From contig JBHGNT010000004.1 of the NCBI GenBank assembly GCA_043228905.1, positions 24,490,001 to 24,554,000 of the forward strand: a stretch of 64,000 nt of DNA, written 5' to 3'. Positions within the stretch are counted from its first letter, which is position 1. The number at the start of each line of letters is the position of its first letter. Under the pieces are notes generated by a model. The model had not been told where the DNA came from and did no database searches. It was given only the letters and a program-made list of their open reading frames with translations. The translations under genes and the position numbers were made by a program. Origin of the DNA: Azolla caroliniana (Eukaryota > Polypodiophyta). Positions 24,995 through 36,462 of the stretch are shown here, one piece after another.

Positions 24995-25405
24995 GAAAAT
25001 TAGTGAAAGGTATTGGAGAAAGGTATATTCTAGGATCTCATGTTGGCTGAACGGACGATACAACTCGATTGAAAGGAACTCGAATGAAGTAGAAAGGGCT
25101 CGGTCAAAGTTTTTGCTGAAATGGGGTCGTTCTCCTATGATGGTAAAATCATCGTCAGGGCCTAAATGGAACTACCAAGCACCGAGATGGCTGTTTCCAC
25201 CTACGACTTCCATTAGTGGACAAGAGATGTAAATATGTGGTTACCATGTAAAAAGAGTTAGCGGGATACTTTTGTTGTAAATATCAGGGTGGGGATTATG
25301 CTTAGTATTGTGTGGACTAGTGTGAGTTTTGCTGATTATGGTTGAACTTTGATGTACTTTGTTTGCTAACTAATGGGAAGTAGTGTTTTTTTTTGGAAAA
25401 AATAA
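24995..25405 (+). mobile_element. LINE 3' end, family A (5'-truncated)
   Basis: The coding end reads VERARSKFLLKWGRSPMM, then WNYQAPRWLFPP near 25170-25205, and stops near 25230. The 3' untranslated part contains GATACTTTTGTTGTAAAT and GATGTACTTTGTTTGC and ends in a T-run and GGAAAAAA. The same C-terminus and tail occur at 33745-35410 (minus) and 50345-50645. Confidence 0.85.
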
Positions 25406-25925
25406 GAAGCAATCAAATAGGAATGAATAGTTGCCCATTCTAGAGGTGACCTATGATAGTTCTAAAAACACTACAATACGTTATAGTCCATTCATGTTGA
25501 TGTCTAGAGTTTTTTGCATGTACTTAGTTAATCACTTTCTATAGCTAGGCTCCAAAAAATTTCAAGGGTGATACATGATCAAAGGCAAAAATCTTGTGAA
25601 GTGAGATATTGAGTCATTAAGTGGTTTTGAATGCTTGTACTCGAGGCATCACAACATGTATGACAACGTCACAATTAGTTGTGGAACTTGGCTCACTTCA
25701 TGATGTGAAAACCAAATTGAACTATTAAGATGGTTTAACGATGTTGTGTTGCCAATGAAACATGATGTGAAACCACTTCCAAAGCGAGGAAATTATATAT
25801 TTTTAAATGATATGTTAAAGAATGAAAATACCATTAGGAATATTATTCCAGAATCTATTGATATATATGTATATATATAAAATAAGAATACATATGAGGG
25901 AGTTTTGACATATTTTATTTGTAAA

Positions 25926-25975
25926 ATATGTATGCTAAGTATTCTAAAAAAATGTAGAATACTTATCATACATAT
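25926..25975. repeat. 21-bp inverted repeat, plus a further direct copy of one arm
   Basis: The arms at 25926-25946 and 25955-25975 (core TATGCTAAGTATTCTA) face each other across 8 bases. The left arm's core recurs in direct order at about 25988-26003. Confidence 0.8.
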
Positions 25976-26639
25976 TTATGCATATTGTATGCTAAGTATT
26001 CTACAACAATGATATACATATATATATACTGTTACATATGTTAACTCAATGTGTTGATAAGTGGATAACACTAGTTTGAATCCTACATGAGCTAGAAATA
26101 AACTCTTCACTATAAAACAAAAGGGTGCCTCATTTGTGGGATTTTCTAGATTGGAGAGACAAAAGGATTGACGGAGTGAGAAAGAGAGAGATCTTAGTCA
26201 GAGTGAAAAGACATGAAAAAAACTTGTAGTGAGACAAGATTCTTGGAGTAGGGAGACCTAATGATAAGAGGAGATATAGGAGTTAAGAGACCGGTGTCGT
26301 GATGATTTCCGGCTACGGTGAGAAACTCAAGTAGGACAAATAAAATGGGAATGTGCAACATTGCACATGCACTTGCAAATTTGTATAATGAGAATAAGAT
26401 AACAAAATGTAAGGGGAAGGGTAACAATCTAAGGTGCTAAAGGTGCACCATGAGGTTCATAGAGGCATAAAGGTGATGTGCACTTTGTAGACTAGAGAAA
26501 AGTACATGAAGAATGGGTGTAGGGAGTAGTGGGCATTGAGTGTGAACGTGAGAGAAGAGAGAGTTAAAGGCCCACCGATTTAAGATCAAGGAAAAATATT
26601 CCCCATTGAAAGAAGGGGATTTGACCTCTCCTTTTGTAA

Positions 26640-27113
26640 TGTGCCTCACCCCTTACTACTATAAAAGGGAGTGAGGGGTCTCTTGTGAAGGGGGTTGCCT
26701 ATTTTGAGTGAGGAGGGGCTTCCACTTTTGGGGTTTTCTTTGGGGAGTCGCCATTTTGTTGTTTCGGGGTAGACCATTAGGGTTTTAATGATCCTTATTT
26801 CGTTTTAGGGTTTGGGGTTTTAGGATCTCGTTTTTAGGGTTTCATTCTTCTTCTTCTTCTTCTTTACCTATCCGGTTAAGGTTTCTTGTAGCCATTTGGT
26901 TTGGCCTATGCGGCCATGGTTGTAATCGTTTGCAGATTCTTAATATAATTTATTTGTGTATCTTGCCTCCATCTATTTCTTGTTCAATGTTAATGTCTTA
27001 TTCTTTCTCCTCTCCTCTTGAGCGAAGCTCCCATTTCTCCTCTACTCCCTAGTCCAAGACCCCCTGTGGTCCCGCCAAGATCCTACACGTATTCGTGGAT
27101 TTCCGTGACACCA
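26640..27113 (+). promoter_or_regulatory. LTR-like promoter region (TATA box and leader)
   Basis: A strong TATA sequence (ACTATAAAAGGGAGTG, about 26659-26674) is followed by a T/G-rich leader with repeated TTTAGGGTTT words. The leader runs to a possible LTR end, TCCGTGACA, at 27113. The LTR at 62750-63210 ends with the same TCCGTGACA in its own reading sense. I found no matching left LTR end and no primer-binding site that I recognise, so this remains tentative. A host promoter is the alternative, but no gene follows. Confidence 0.35.
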
Positions 27114-29400
27114 GATTTAGCAATGAGACAAGAACCTAATGAGAGAGTTCGGGAAAAAATTTGGGCAGTTCCACTACACTTCCATACATGCATGATGCAC
27201 CCACTTTTTCATGACATAAATCTAGTGAACCCAATGAAGTAATGATAAGGAAAGGTGGCAAATTATCAAGAGTTTGGGGTCTCACAAATCATGATGTTGT
27301 TAAAGAAATCTCTTAATGAGCAAGATGACATCAATGTTATGTGAACCACATTAGATAAAATCATAATGACTATTGGTTCATTTTATTGGACAACATCTCC
27401 GGATTTTTAGGAATATACAACACTAAGATGACAAAATTCTCTTTTCTTAAAGTTGTTGATCAAGAAGAGGGATGAATTTTATCAAAAGGAGAAGAAGGGG
27501 CTAATGACCTCGTTGAGAGTTAGGAAGAGGTCAAAATACAAACATGTTATTAATACACGAGAAAGCAATGAGATGAGGAGGCATGAGGTCCATCTTCTAT
27601 GAAAACTCTACGGTGAAAAGAACATGCAAAATGACTCAAATTTAATGATTGTGTAGGTGAGGAAGAAATGAAACAAAAGAATGAGAGCACAAGGACAAAC
27701 AAGTTGAGGTGACTAGTCCTTGCACCTACCTAACAAAAGTGATCTAGAACCATCTTGTAAGAGTATGTGATGCTCGAAGAAGATTAGGGTAGCAAAAACA
27801 TAGTAGTGAAGACTGAAGATAAGATTGTAAATTATGAGATGATGTCAGATGAACAACATTCTCTTGTTGAGTAAAGAGAATAAGGACAACAAAGAGATCA
27901 TGGAACTAAGAAAATATCAAAATAAGGAAGGCAAGAATGAAATGTCGATGAAAATGGCCTCCTCGACACCCATTTTTGTAGAAATGCAGTTCACAAAACC
28001 TGAACTTGACTATAGGAGTGAGAGACAAGCTGATGGAAGGGGACTACTCGTCTTACCATCTAGAAACATCACCAAGTGATTATAATTAAAAGAAACATGA
28101 CAAAATATTCTCTCACTCTACAAAAGTAGATGGCAAATTTCTCTTGATGTGTATAAAATGATTAGAGAGAAGCTAGTGTAGGCCATTTAGGACTTTCAAG
28201 ATGGATAAAATCATAAATATGAAATATTTCAATTCTTAGAATACTCACATGGCGAGAAAAAGTTACATGCACACATATGAAAACTATAATGTTAAATCTA
28301 TAAGCATGCAAACCCCTCACTACAAAACAAACCTAGTATATTTTTAGAGAAACCATTAGCTTGGTTTTAATGAGATGCCACTTGTGCAAGCTATAATGTT
28401 GTGAAATATGTGCATACTTGTGAAATGCGACTGGGACTTATGTCTTTAAAGTCTATTAAAGTCTGATGATTGAGATGGTGTGCATGTGTGTACCCAAAAA
28501 TTATCCATTCAATGTGCAAGAGCCCTTTGCATTGTTCATGTAAGAGCATATTTGCGGAGGGGTGCACATTAAGAGCTTAGATTATAGCACAACACTTGAG
28601 GATGTGTGTGCTCCAAAATATGCGAAAACAACTATTTGTGGGTTTAGAGCACTTAGTGTATATGTTACTTTTAATATTTATTTGTGCACCTATCCTAAGT
28701 GCAAATGTGCACGTGGGATAAATTGTTTTGAATTTTAACTTGAGTGTACGTAGGCATCAATGTGTGTGTAAAATTAGGTGAATGTGCATGTGTTTGTATA
28801 CAAGTCACCATGGGTGTAAGAATGTACATAAATGTGAAATTGTGTAACTTCTTAGTTTATATCTACACATGTATGTGCCCATATTTTATATGTGTGCGTC
28901 TCTTTTTTTTAATGTGAAGGAGGGGTGGGTAGTTAAATAATATGTGTGTGAGGGTAGGTTTTGTAATTTGTTCGATTTACATGTATATCAATGGGCTTAG
29001 AAAAACTGAAGATTATTATTAACCCTTGGGTCAGGTAGAAGGCCTTGCAAAGACAAGCTTCATGTTGAGGCTTGACATGTAGCCCTCCTTTGTTGTATCC
29101 ATAGTTGACTATGGAGCACCATGGCACGTAGTAGAATTGCTCAAAGTAGTGTAGTATTGTGCACGTGCTTTGTATGATAGAGCTCCCAAAGTTCCATTGT
29201 GCTAAGCTTTGCATGATAAAGCTTTTTGTGTTCTATCGTGGAGAGCTCATACGACATAAATTTTTGATCGTGGTAAGCTAACCGCTATAAGAGCTATCAC
29301 AATTATGATATGATATAGTTGTCTTTCTAATGTATGAATTCGGGTGATACAAGGTCACATCATAATACATTTGTCACAATTGCACAAGCTTGCTACAAAA
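27114..29400. other. Stretch with possible retroelement debris but no clear domain
   Basis: The sequence after the putative LTR has long stop-rich Lys/Glu-coding phrases, for example the 76-codon frame at 27849-28079 ending QADGRGLLVLPSRN. They could be worn gag. No catalytic motif is visible. Confidence 0.3.
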
Positions 29401-29406
29401 ACCCAA

Positions 29407-29463
29407 TAGCTCTCAATGGAAGGGCACTAGATTTGTGAGATTTCGAGATGTGGGTTCAAATCT
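29407..29463 (+). repeat. tRNA-like A-box/B-box pair (possible SINE head)
   Basis: TAGCTCTCAATGGAAGGGC resembles the D-loop promoter box of a tRNA, and GTGGGTTCAAATC, about 30 bases on, resembles the T-loop box. The sequence cannot fold into a full cloverleaf with an acceptor stem, so it is a tRNA-derived remnant at best. Confidence 0.4.
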
Positions 29464-30246
29464 TGCAATGCACAAATTTAATTTAGACTCTTTCTTTTTG
29501 CCGAATTCCATTCGTTTCAACTTGATCCAAAGTTGAGAACACTTTTTCCAGTTTAGGGGAAATAGAGAAATAGATCATTTTCTAGTGCTTTCACCTAGGC
29601 ATAAATTGAGTAATGTGAGGGGGGTGGTTCACTTGAATCCACGCCAAGGAGTGTGTTCAACTATTTCATGATGACATGAATGTGTTCTCTCATTGTGAGC
29701 CATGCCAAGTGCTTCTTTCATGTTGGGACTTTGCAGGTGTTGATGGTTCACGTGGCCTACACAAAAGAGCTTCTTTATAAGTTCTACGAGACAATGAACG
29801 TTTCCACTTGTGGAGAGCCTTGCCAATAACTTCTTTGACACTAAGCCTAAGGATAGACCAACTCAATGATGACTTTACAAGGGATTTCATCTTGTCCCTT
29901 TTGTTGCATCTTCACTTGAGCATAGTTCACCTATGAATTAAAATTTACATATATTTATATACAAATAAATTTGACATTTAATCAATTTTACAATAGCATT
30001 ATTAAATTGAAATGAGGAAAGTGGTCATAAATATTGTAGATTACAAATAGTTTTCATATTTAAATCAAAATACACAAAAATTTCAATTTGTTTCCATATA
30101 GTGAGAATAAATTAAGATAAGAAAGTGTCATTGGGATATCCTTAACTTGACATGTTGAGGTTACGGTTGACAATAATGTTGTGGTAGTTGTGATATTTGG
30201 TTTGTCATTAAAGCCTTGGCATTTGAATCACGAAGGGAGCGAATCT

Positions 30247-30715
30247 GAATATGAGCTATCTTGCTCGTTTTATAGCTTTTCAAAAATCCTTTGTTAGATA
30301 AAAAACCCTCTTCGCAACATCCACCATTGACTATTCTTTCAAGCATGTACTTGGAAGTTGTGCTTTGGCAAAATGTACATAAACTTATTTACATCTTTTG
30401 CATACGTCCTTATGTTCATTTATGCTACATAGGTTGTCTTTAGTGGTTTTTGAATGCTTATTAACGAATCTTAAAATGGGCTATCTTGCTCGTTAGAGAT
30501 TTTTAAGAGCTCTCTAGTTAGATAAACATAGTACTCTCTCTTCTTAATATGCACCATTTATTATTTCGAGCATGCATTATGTACTTATTTGTGCACAGGC
30601 TCTTGCTTTGGTAAAATGTACATAGTACATTAACTTATTCTCATCCCTCCTGACATACTTCCTTATATCATTTATACATCATAGGTTGGCTTTAGTGGGT
30701 TTTGAATGCTCGATC
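30247..30715. repeat. Tandem duplication, about 225-bp unit, two copies
   Basis: GCTATCTTGCTCGTT at 30255 recurs at 30480. The order of later phrases (AAAATGTACATA, CATCATAGGTTG, TTTTGAATGCT) also repeats with point changes and small indels. Confidence 0.85.
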
Positions 30716-31044
30716 CTTTCATTAACCATGGTTAACTACTACCATTTGAGCTATGCTTCATTATTATGTTTTTTCTTCACGAAAACTATTCAATCAAAAA
30801 ATTGAGCTTTTGTAAAACATGTTCTCTTCGCCCTTGAAACACCCCACATTAAGACAACAATCATGACTAGCTTGTCCTAGACTATCCTCAACAAGAAAAT
30901 AAGGTAGGCATGAACCAATTCTTGGTCATACCATCAAATGTATGAGTAAAAGTAGTCATCTATGCTCAATGGATAGATCAAGCCTTAGAAGGGACTCAAA
31001 CTACAACAAAAAGAGAAAGGAATCGGAGACAATTGTGAGCAAGT

Positions 31045-31205
31045 AAGGCTTTGCAAGGGTCTCTTAATGAATGATGGGATATCAAAGGGTACAAATTAGA
31101 GATAAGCCCAAATGACAAACAAGAACCCATGCTTGCAAAGGACTCTCTTAATGAATGAAGGAATATATCAAAGGGTAAAAAGTTGGGAGACTTGAGCCTA
31201 GATGA
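31045..31205. repeat. Tandem duplication, about 85-bp unit
   Basis: The phrase with CTCTTAATGAATGA and ATATCAAAGGGTA appears at about 31060 and again at about 31145. Confidence 0.8.
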
Positions 31206-31739
31206 CAACACAAGAACCAAAGTTGCCAACCCACCCAACAACTTAGCCCAACCCTTACGCAAAATTTAACATAATACTAAAGTATGTTAACCTAATTCCT
31301 AAGAGGAGCAACAATAAGTGCTTCACCTAGTAAGAAGCTTGGGTTCTAGAACTAGGGGATTAAACTTTCCCAAAAAAGGTAGCAAGTTTTCATGCAAACA
31401 CAAGAGCCAACACAAAGCAACCACCTCTTCAAGATCATATATGACAACCAAACATCACTACTAGTTCTAAACAAAACAAAGGAAAGGTAAATGTAGTTCT
31501 ATTGGCCATTAGTCTATCATGAATCGGGTTCACATACTAACTCTATGATAGATAGGATAACCGAAAAGGGACTACGTTTTGTAATGGAGACATATCAACC
31601 ACATCCTTTCATTACTAGCATAGAATACTATAGAATACCAAAGAGGTTACATTCGATGATGTTCCTATACAAAACACACAACCTAAACAAAACAACACTC
31701 AAATGTTGCTAAAGAAACCTAAAAATGGTTGTCGGCCTC

Positions 31740-32880
31740 CTCTAGCTTTATCAAATCAATGAGCGGCCTATGAAAAACCTTCATTGACATTTCTACCAAT
31801 TTGACAATGCTCTCTTTCAAGACTTGGGTTGGTCTAGACTCTAGAGTATCCCAAGCCTCAATATTCTCAAGAAAAATTGAAAGGTCTTAACAACATCAGA
31901 CCTTCTATTTGAGACTATTCCCATGTTAGGTGTGAGCACAATCATGAAAATGACGATGTTGTTAAGGGAATCCCAATCAAGAAAGTACAGACATGATTGA
32001 AATACCTCAATATCAAAATAACGTCTCTAGAATTATGGTACCACACCATGAAAATGACAAGAGAGTCTAGTGGGTACCTAAAATGGGCAAATCAAAGCAA
32101 CCCTCTTAAACCCTCTTAAAACCCACAAGATGAACTAAGTTGAAACGAGCATCTAAATGGGTGAATGTCCATAGAGTGGTAGCGCAAGAATAGTAAAAGT
32201 TATTGATGCGAAATCATGCATAAGAAAAGTGCCAGAACAATAGAAGGGCTACACAAAGGCCACATCTAGTTTTGAAACCTCACTTATGGGAGAATTCCTC
32301 AAACTCTTAAGGGGAGAACATGGATTGCAACAAGATGAAAAAAGACATTATTATGACCCATCCTTCCAACTTGAGCTATGAAGGATAAAACTTTCGTGCA
32401 TGCGAAAACTAGTGATGAGTAGTTCACAAAGAAAGCACCAAAACAACTCACAAAAGTTCAAGGGTGGTTCAAGGGAAATACACAAGTTTGTTTTCCAAAC
32501 TTATATCTAGTGCAACACTAGCAAGAAAACTGGCAATTGACCACGTGGACATCCCATGGTTGGTCAATAAGCTCTCTACAAATATACATATCCCAGAAGT
32601 GGTAGCAGGCAAAAGATCACAATAAAACACCTCTATCTATGTTAATAATAAGACATAGAAATCTCTAGATAATGACTTAATTTGCCTCGTCTCACAAGTA
32701 CTTTCATGTAGAGGTGCCCTCATTAACCAACATCTAAAACAAAGAGTAAAACTAGAATCTATCTACTCAAAAGGAGTCATGATGGCAATACTATTTCGCG
32801 CAAAAGGTAACCCTTAGTTTAAGTATTTAAACCTAGATAAAGTAAACACGGTTTTTGCATTGCAAAGTAGAAAGGTAATA
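31740..32880. other. Unrecognised stretch with one protein-like minus-strand segment
   Basis: On the minus strand around 31735-31880 a continuous frame reads NIEAWDTLESRPTQVLKES and continues KLVEMSMKVFHRP before a stop. It looks like worn coding sequence, perhaps gag, but I cannot name the family. The rest shows nothing. Confidence 0.3.
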
Positions 32881-32973
32881 AGTAATGTGACAGCCCCAAT
32901 ATCCTCACACCAACAAAAAATTTAGAAAGGTGATACCAAATATGCAAACAAAATCTAGAAACAAACCATGAAA

Positions 32974-33120
32974 AGACTTGCCAAGCGCCTCCCACTACAC
33001 TTGCTAGTTTTGTGCCATCTTACCACTACATACCACTAGTTTTGAAAGGACAAAACTAGTGGTGTGTAGCGGGAGGATGGTGAGAAACCAATAAAGTGTA
33101 GTGGGGGCTCTTTGTGCGTC
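32974..33120. repeat. 147-bp foldback (inverted repeat with about 61-bp arms)
   Basis: The arms at 32984-33044 and 33051-33111 are complementary with scattered mismatches and a 6-base loop (AAAGGA). The innermost part, CCACTAGTTTTG/CAAAACTAGTGG, is perfect. The sequence could be a foldback MITE or an old small-RNA hairpin. No target-site duplication is clear. Confidence 0.8.
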
Positions 33121-33744
33121 ATTCATAAAATGGAGAGACATGCTTTGTACTAAATACGTCCATATACTCAAATCTCATTTGATTTCCTTATCAAGTAGAC
33201 TGTTTGAGCTATACTCTTGTCATAAGTAATACTTCACTTCTTCCACATATCATCCCAGTTTTTACATTCCAACACTGAGAATATTCAAATTATATGTTAT
33301 GTGCAAGAAAATTGTCAAGATTACCGTGAAGTCAATTTTTGCTCGTAAGAAAAGGCCGTGACAAATACATTGGATGCTAAGCTGTATAAGAATAAAGCAC
33401 AATATGAAAGGATCAAGTATTAACGAATGAAGGAACTTGATGAATATAAAGTTAGAGGCGTTTTTCAAACATGGAAAAAGTAGAAAAAAAAGAAAAAGAA
33501 AAGAAAACGTAGAAAAAGCAAAGCAGAGAAAAAAGCTCATAACTTTTTCATCTCATATCCAAATTTCAAAAGAAAAGATTCATAAGAAAGCTGACAAAGA
33601 GAGTTTTCTTTTATTAAAATTTGGGATGACAAAGCAGAAATAGTGATATAATAAAATGTCTCACATAAACTCGAGGATATGTAAAAAGAAAAGAAAAGAA
33701 AAAAGCAAGAATAATGCAACTAAAAACCTATAAATAGGAAGGTA
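33121..33744. other. Intergenic A-rich stretch
   Basis: The block at 33430-33720 has AAAGAAAAG runs on the plus strand, so short frames on both strands are low-complexity. No gene is seen. Confidence 0.5.
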
Positions 33745-35410
33745 TTTTTTTATTAAAAAGAAAACACTCACAAATTACATCATAGACCACCAAAAATTCA
33801 TCAACCCTCACTCTAGCCTTCTCACTAAAGAGGTCATAGTCCCCACCTCATTTTCAACAAAAGTATCTCAACAACTCTTATAACCTAGTAATTTGTACCA
33901 TATCTATACATATTTACAACACCTGTTCCCTGATGGAAGCCATTGGTGGAAATAACCATCGAGGTGCTTGGTAGTTCCATTCAGGCCCTGATGTTGATTT
34001 GCCCACCATAGGAGATCTACCCCATTTCAGCAGGAACTTTGACCGAGCTCTTTCAACTACATCAGATTCCCCCTGAATCGAGTCGTACCGTCCTCGCAGC
34101 CAAGATACTAGCTCGAACCAGATATTTAACAACACCTCACCGCTAGGGATATTTTGCTATTGAAAAACAAACTTGCAACACTTGGTCCAAATGTGCCAGA
34201 CCAATAAACAAGCCACCATCATCCATATCTCTTCAAAAAAAATTGAGTTAGTGCTAGGTCGAACTCCAGCACGTTGAAACACCTTGCCACCTTGCACTAG
34301 AAATCCATGACCGTGGGGGTTTAACTGTTCAGCCCAACCTTCCCCTGTTCACTTCAGCCCCTGTACGGATCCCCATACAACTCTCCCATTCACGCCGCAT
34401 GTTGCCACTATCTTGAGACTTCTACCCTAAATGCTAATAGCCTCTCCGCAATTCCAAAAACAGTGAGGAATTGATTCCAAATGGTGTTCACATATCTTGC
34501 AACCAACCTCACCACCACGACACCTGAGCCACTCCCCCACTGGTACCGCTTTATGACTAAGAAGCCACAATCAAAGCGTTATTTTTTCTTGCATATCAAA
34601 CGCCCATAGGCTCCTCCAAAACGACTTCAACAAGTCATCAGAAATGCCTTTATCCTTCCAACTATTGCGAGTTAGAGTAGCGCCCATTGATTTGGAGCCA
34701 ATGATTTTCCTTCCTAGCTTAGTACTGTACTCGAAAAACCGTTCTAGTTTGTACGTTCCTGGTTTTTGCCACCACACCTCTAGTGGATCCCAATCAAAAT
34801 CACATACGGGCTTGTTGTCAACTATCCAAAGCTTACAATCAGTTTCTAGCTTCCCTGGGTCCGAGTTTACTTGCCACTTCTTACCTTCCAACATTGCCAC
34901 TCGCACTGCCAACCACTGGCCATTGTCTGTCAAAGCACTGAGGTTGCCCCACAAACGATACTCATGAGATGAGCACCTGCCACGGATAATTTGTGCATCA
35001 CCCTCACCTACAAACCACCCAAACCAAGCCCCCTCTTCTTTATTCAGCCTAGGTAGACCATCAACAACCTTATCTATCAAATGGGTCACCTTTTCCAACC
35101 TACCAGTAAACCTAGTACTACCAACCAGACCCTCCCGTCTTTTCCTTTTAAAAACCTACCAATCTCTTACTGAACTAACATTGTACCCTAACATTTGCCC
35201 CCATGGCAAGTATTTTTTCTGCCCAAGCATCATATCGTCATCGCTTCTAATCTTGGGGTTTCAAAACAGTGGTTGTCGGATTTGTTCCTCCATCGTTTTT
35301 GGCTGCATTAAGACCAACCTCTCTCTTAAACTTGACCAGGCCCTCGTTATGGTGTGGGCCACCCTATATAGGAAGGTATTCTTAGCAATTAGGAAGGGAG
35401 GTGGAATTGA
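33745..35410 (-). mobile_element. LINE family A, ORF2 C-terminal half (5'-truncated, decayed)
   Basis: Reading the minus strand from 35410: VAHTITRAWSSLRERLVLM and EEQIRQPLF come first, then LGQKKYLPWGQMLGYN. A 175-codon open stretch follows (34571-35098) with WDPLEVWWQKPGTYKLERFF and TRNSWKDKGISDD. The reverse-transcriptase zinc-binding region (WLLSHKAVPVGEWLRCRGG, then a Cys pair) is next. The C-terminus (33914-34135) has VERARSKFLLKWGRSPM and NYQAPRWLFPP. The 3' untranslated part ends in an A-tail at about 33745. This is the longest copy of the family in the window and shows how the short tails at 24995 and 50345 arose. Confidence 0.88.
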
Positions 35411-35789
35411 ATATCTATGAGGAAGAATAAGAAGGCTAGAAGAAGTGAAAAAAGTCTTAGTAGAAGAAAGAGAGAAGAAGGAAAGACTATTATCGATTAG
35501 ACTTGTCATTGAGATTAACGTAGTTCTTTGGTGGGGTTAATCTTTTTAGAGTCCAAGAAAATTGTATTGTTTTCCTAATAGTATATTGAAGTATTCTTTT
35601 CTCTTCTTCTTCTCTTCTTTGTCATTCTTCTATCTCTCCTCATCAATTACTAGTTGGCCAAGTCATGTGTGCAAGAAAATAGTTGTGCAAGTGCATGAAA
35701 TCAAATGTGTTTTGGATCATATGTTGCTAGAGTTTAGGATGAAGGTAGTTTCTGGTAAATAGTGAAGGTACATTATTCTAGAATACCAC

Positions 35790-36462
35790 TGTTGTACAAT
35801 GTCCATTCTGCTACAAAATTAATTCAAATTTGGAAGGAAGACACTAAACATTGCATTGGAATAAAATCTCAAGAGCTATTGGTTTTGTGCAAACAATGAA
35901 TGTTCATTGGAGTCATCTTTTCCATTCTACATGAGTGTATCTAGAACCCAAATGGACTTGTTTCATTTCTAAAAAGGGTATTTATCATGTCAAGGATCTA
36001 TTGACAAACGATATTTATGGAGGGTGTTGTGTTGCTCTCAAAGAGATATCTGGCATAAATTAAGGATTTGTCCCATGGTTGGGTACCTTTTCCATCACTA
36101 GAGAAAATCGGTTTCAAGATTGGAATTTCATTGCTGTCTCCATGAGTTTAAACCTTTACCTATAGATCACTCGACAACCAACAAGGTACATAGGTTGCTT
36201 CTAACCACTCCATGATTAAAACTTTATGATAATAATTGAAGTTGGTGGAAAAATAACAAGAATTTGACACACTTCCTTGCCATTAAATGAAAGAATAATC
36301 TTATGGTGTTGGTTATCACTTAGGATACATCTTTAACCAAGGCACATTCTCATGATAAGATGCCAATTATGCAAACTTGGTTCAAAATCTATTAACTACT
36401 TGCTTTGGAATTCCCTGAACACTGAGCATTTATTGGGGAACCGGGGGGCGGGGGGTTAAGGG
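35790..36462 (+). mobile_element. Possible LINE remnant (zinc-binding region)
   Basis: Broken phrases resemble the LINE C-terminal half: HWSHLFHST, WTCFISKKGIYHVKDLL and then LCKLGSKSINYLLWNS near 36370-36420. This last phrase fits the C-x2-C...HLLW pattern of the reverse-transcriptase zinc-binding domain. The evidence is weak and the frame shifts several times. Confidence 0.4.
36435..36462 (+). other. G-quadruplex motif
   Basis: Four G-runs of 4, 6, 6 and 3 are separated by 4, 1 and 4 bases. In AT-rich surroundings such a run stands out and fits the standard quadruplex pattern. Confidence 0.85.

Noticed and set aside
29407-29463. A functional tRNA gene
   Set aside because: Only the two promoter-like boxes are present; no acceptor or anticodon stem can be formed.
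34644-34967. 107-codon plus-strand frame
   Set aside because: It is the antisense of the LINE coding region on the minus strand.
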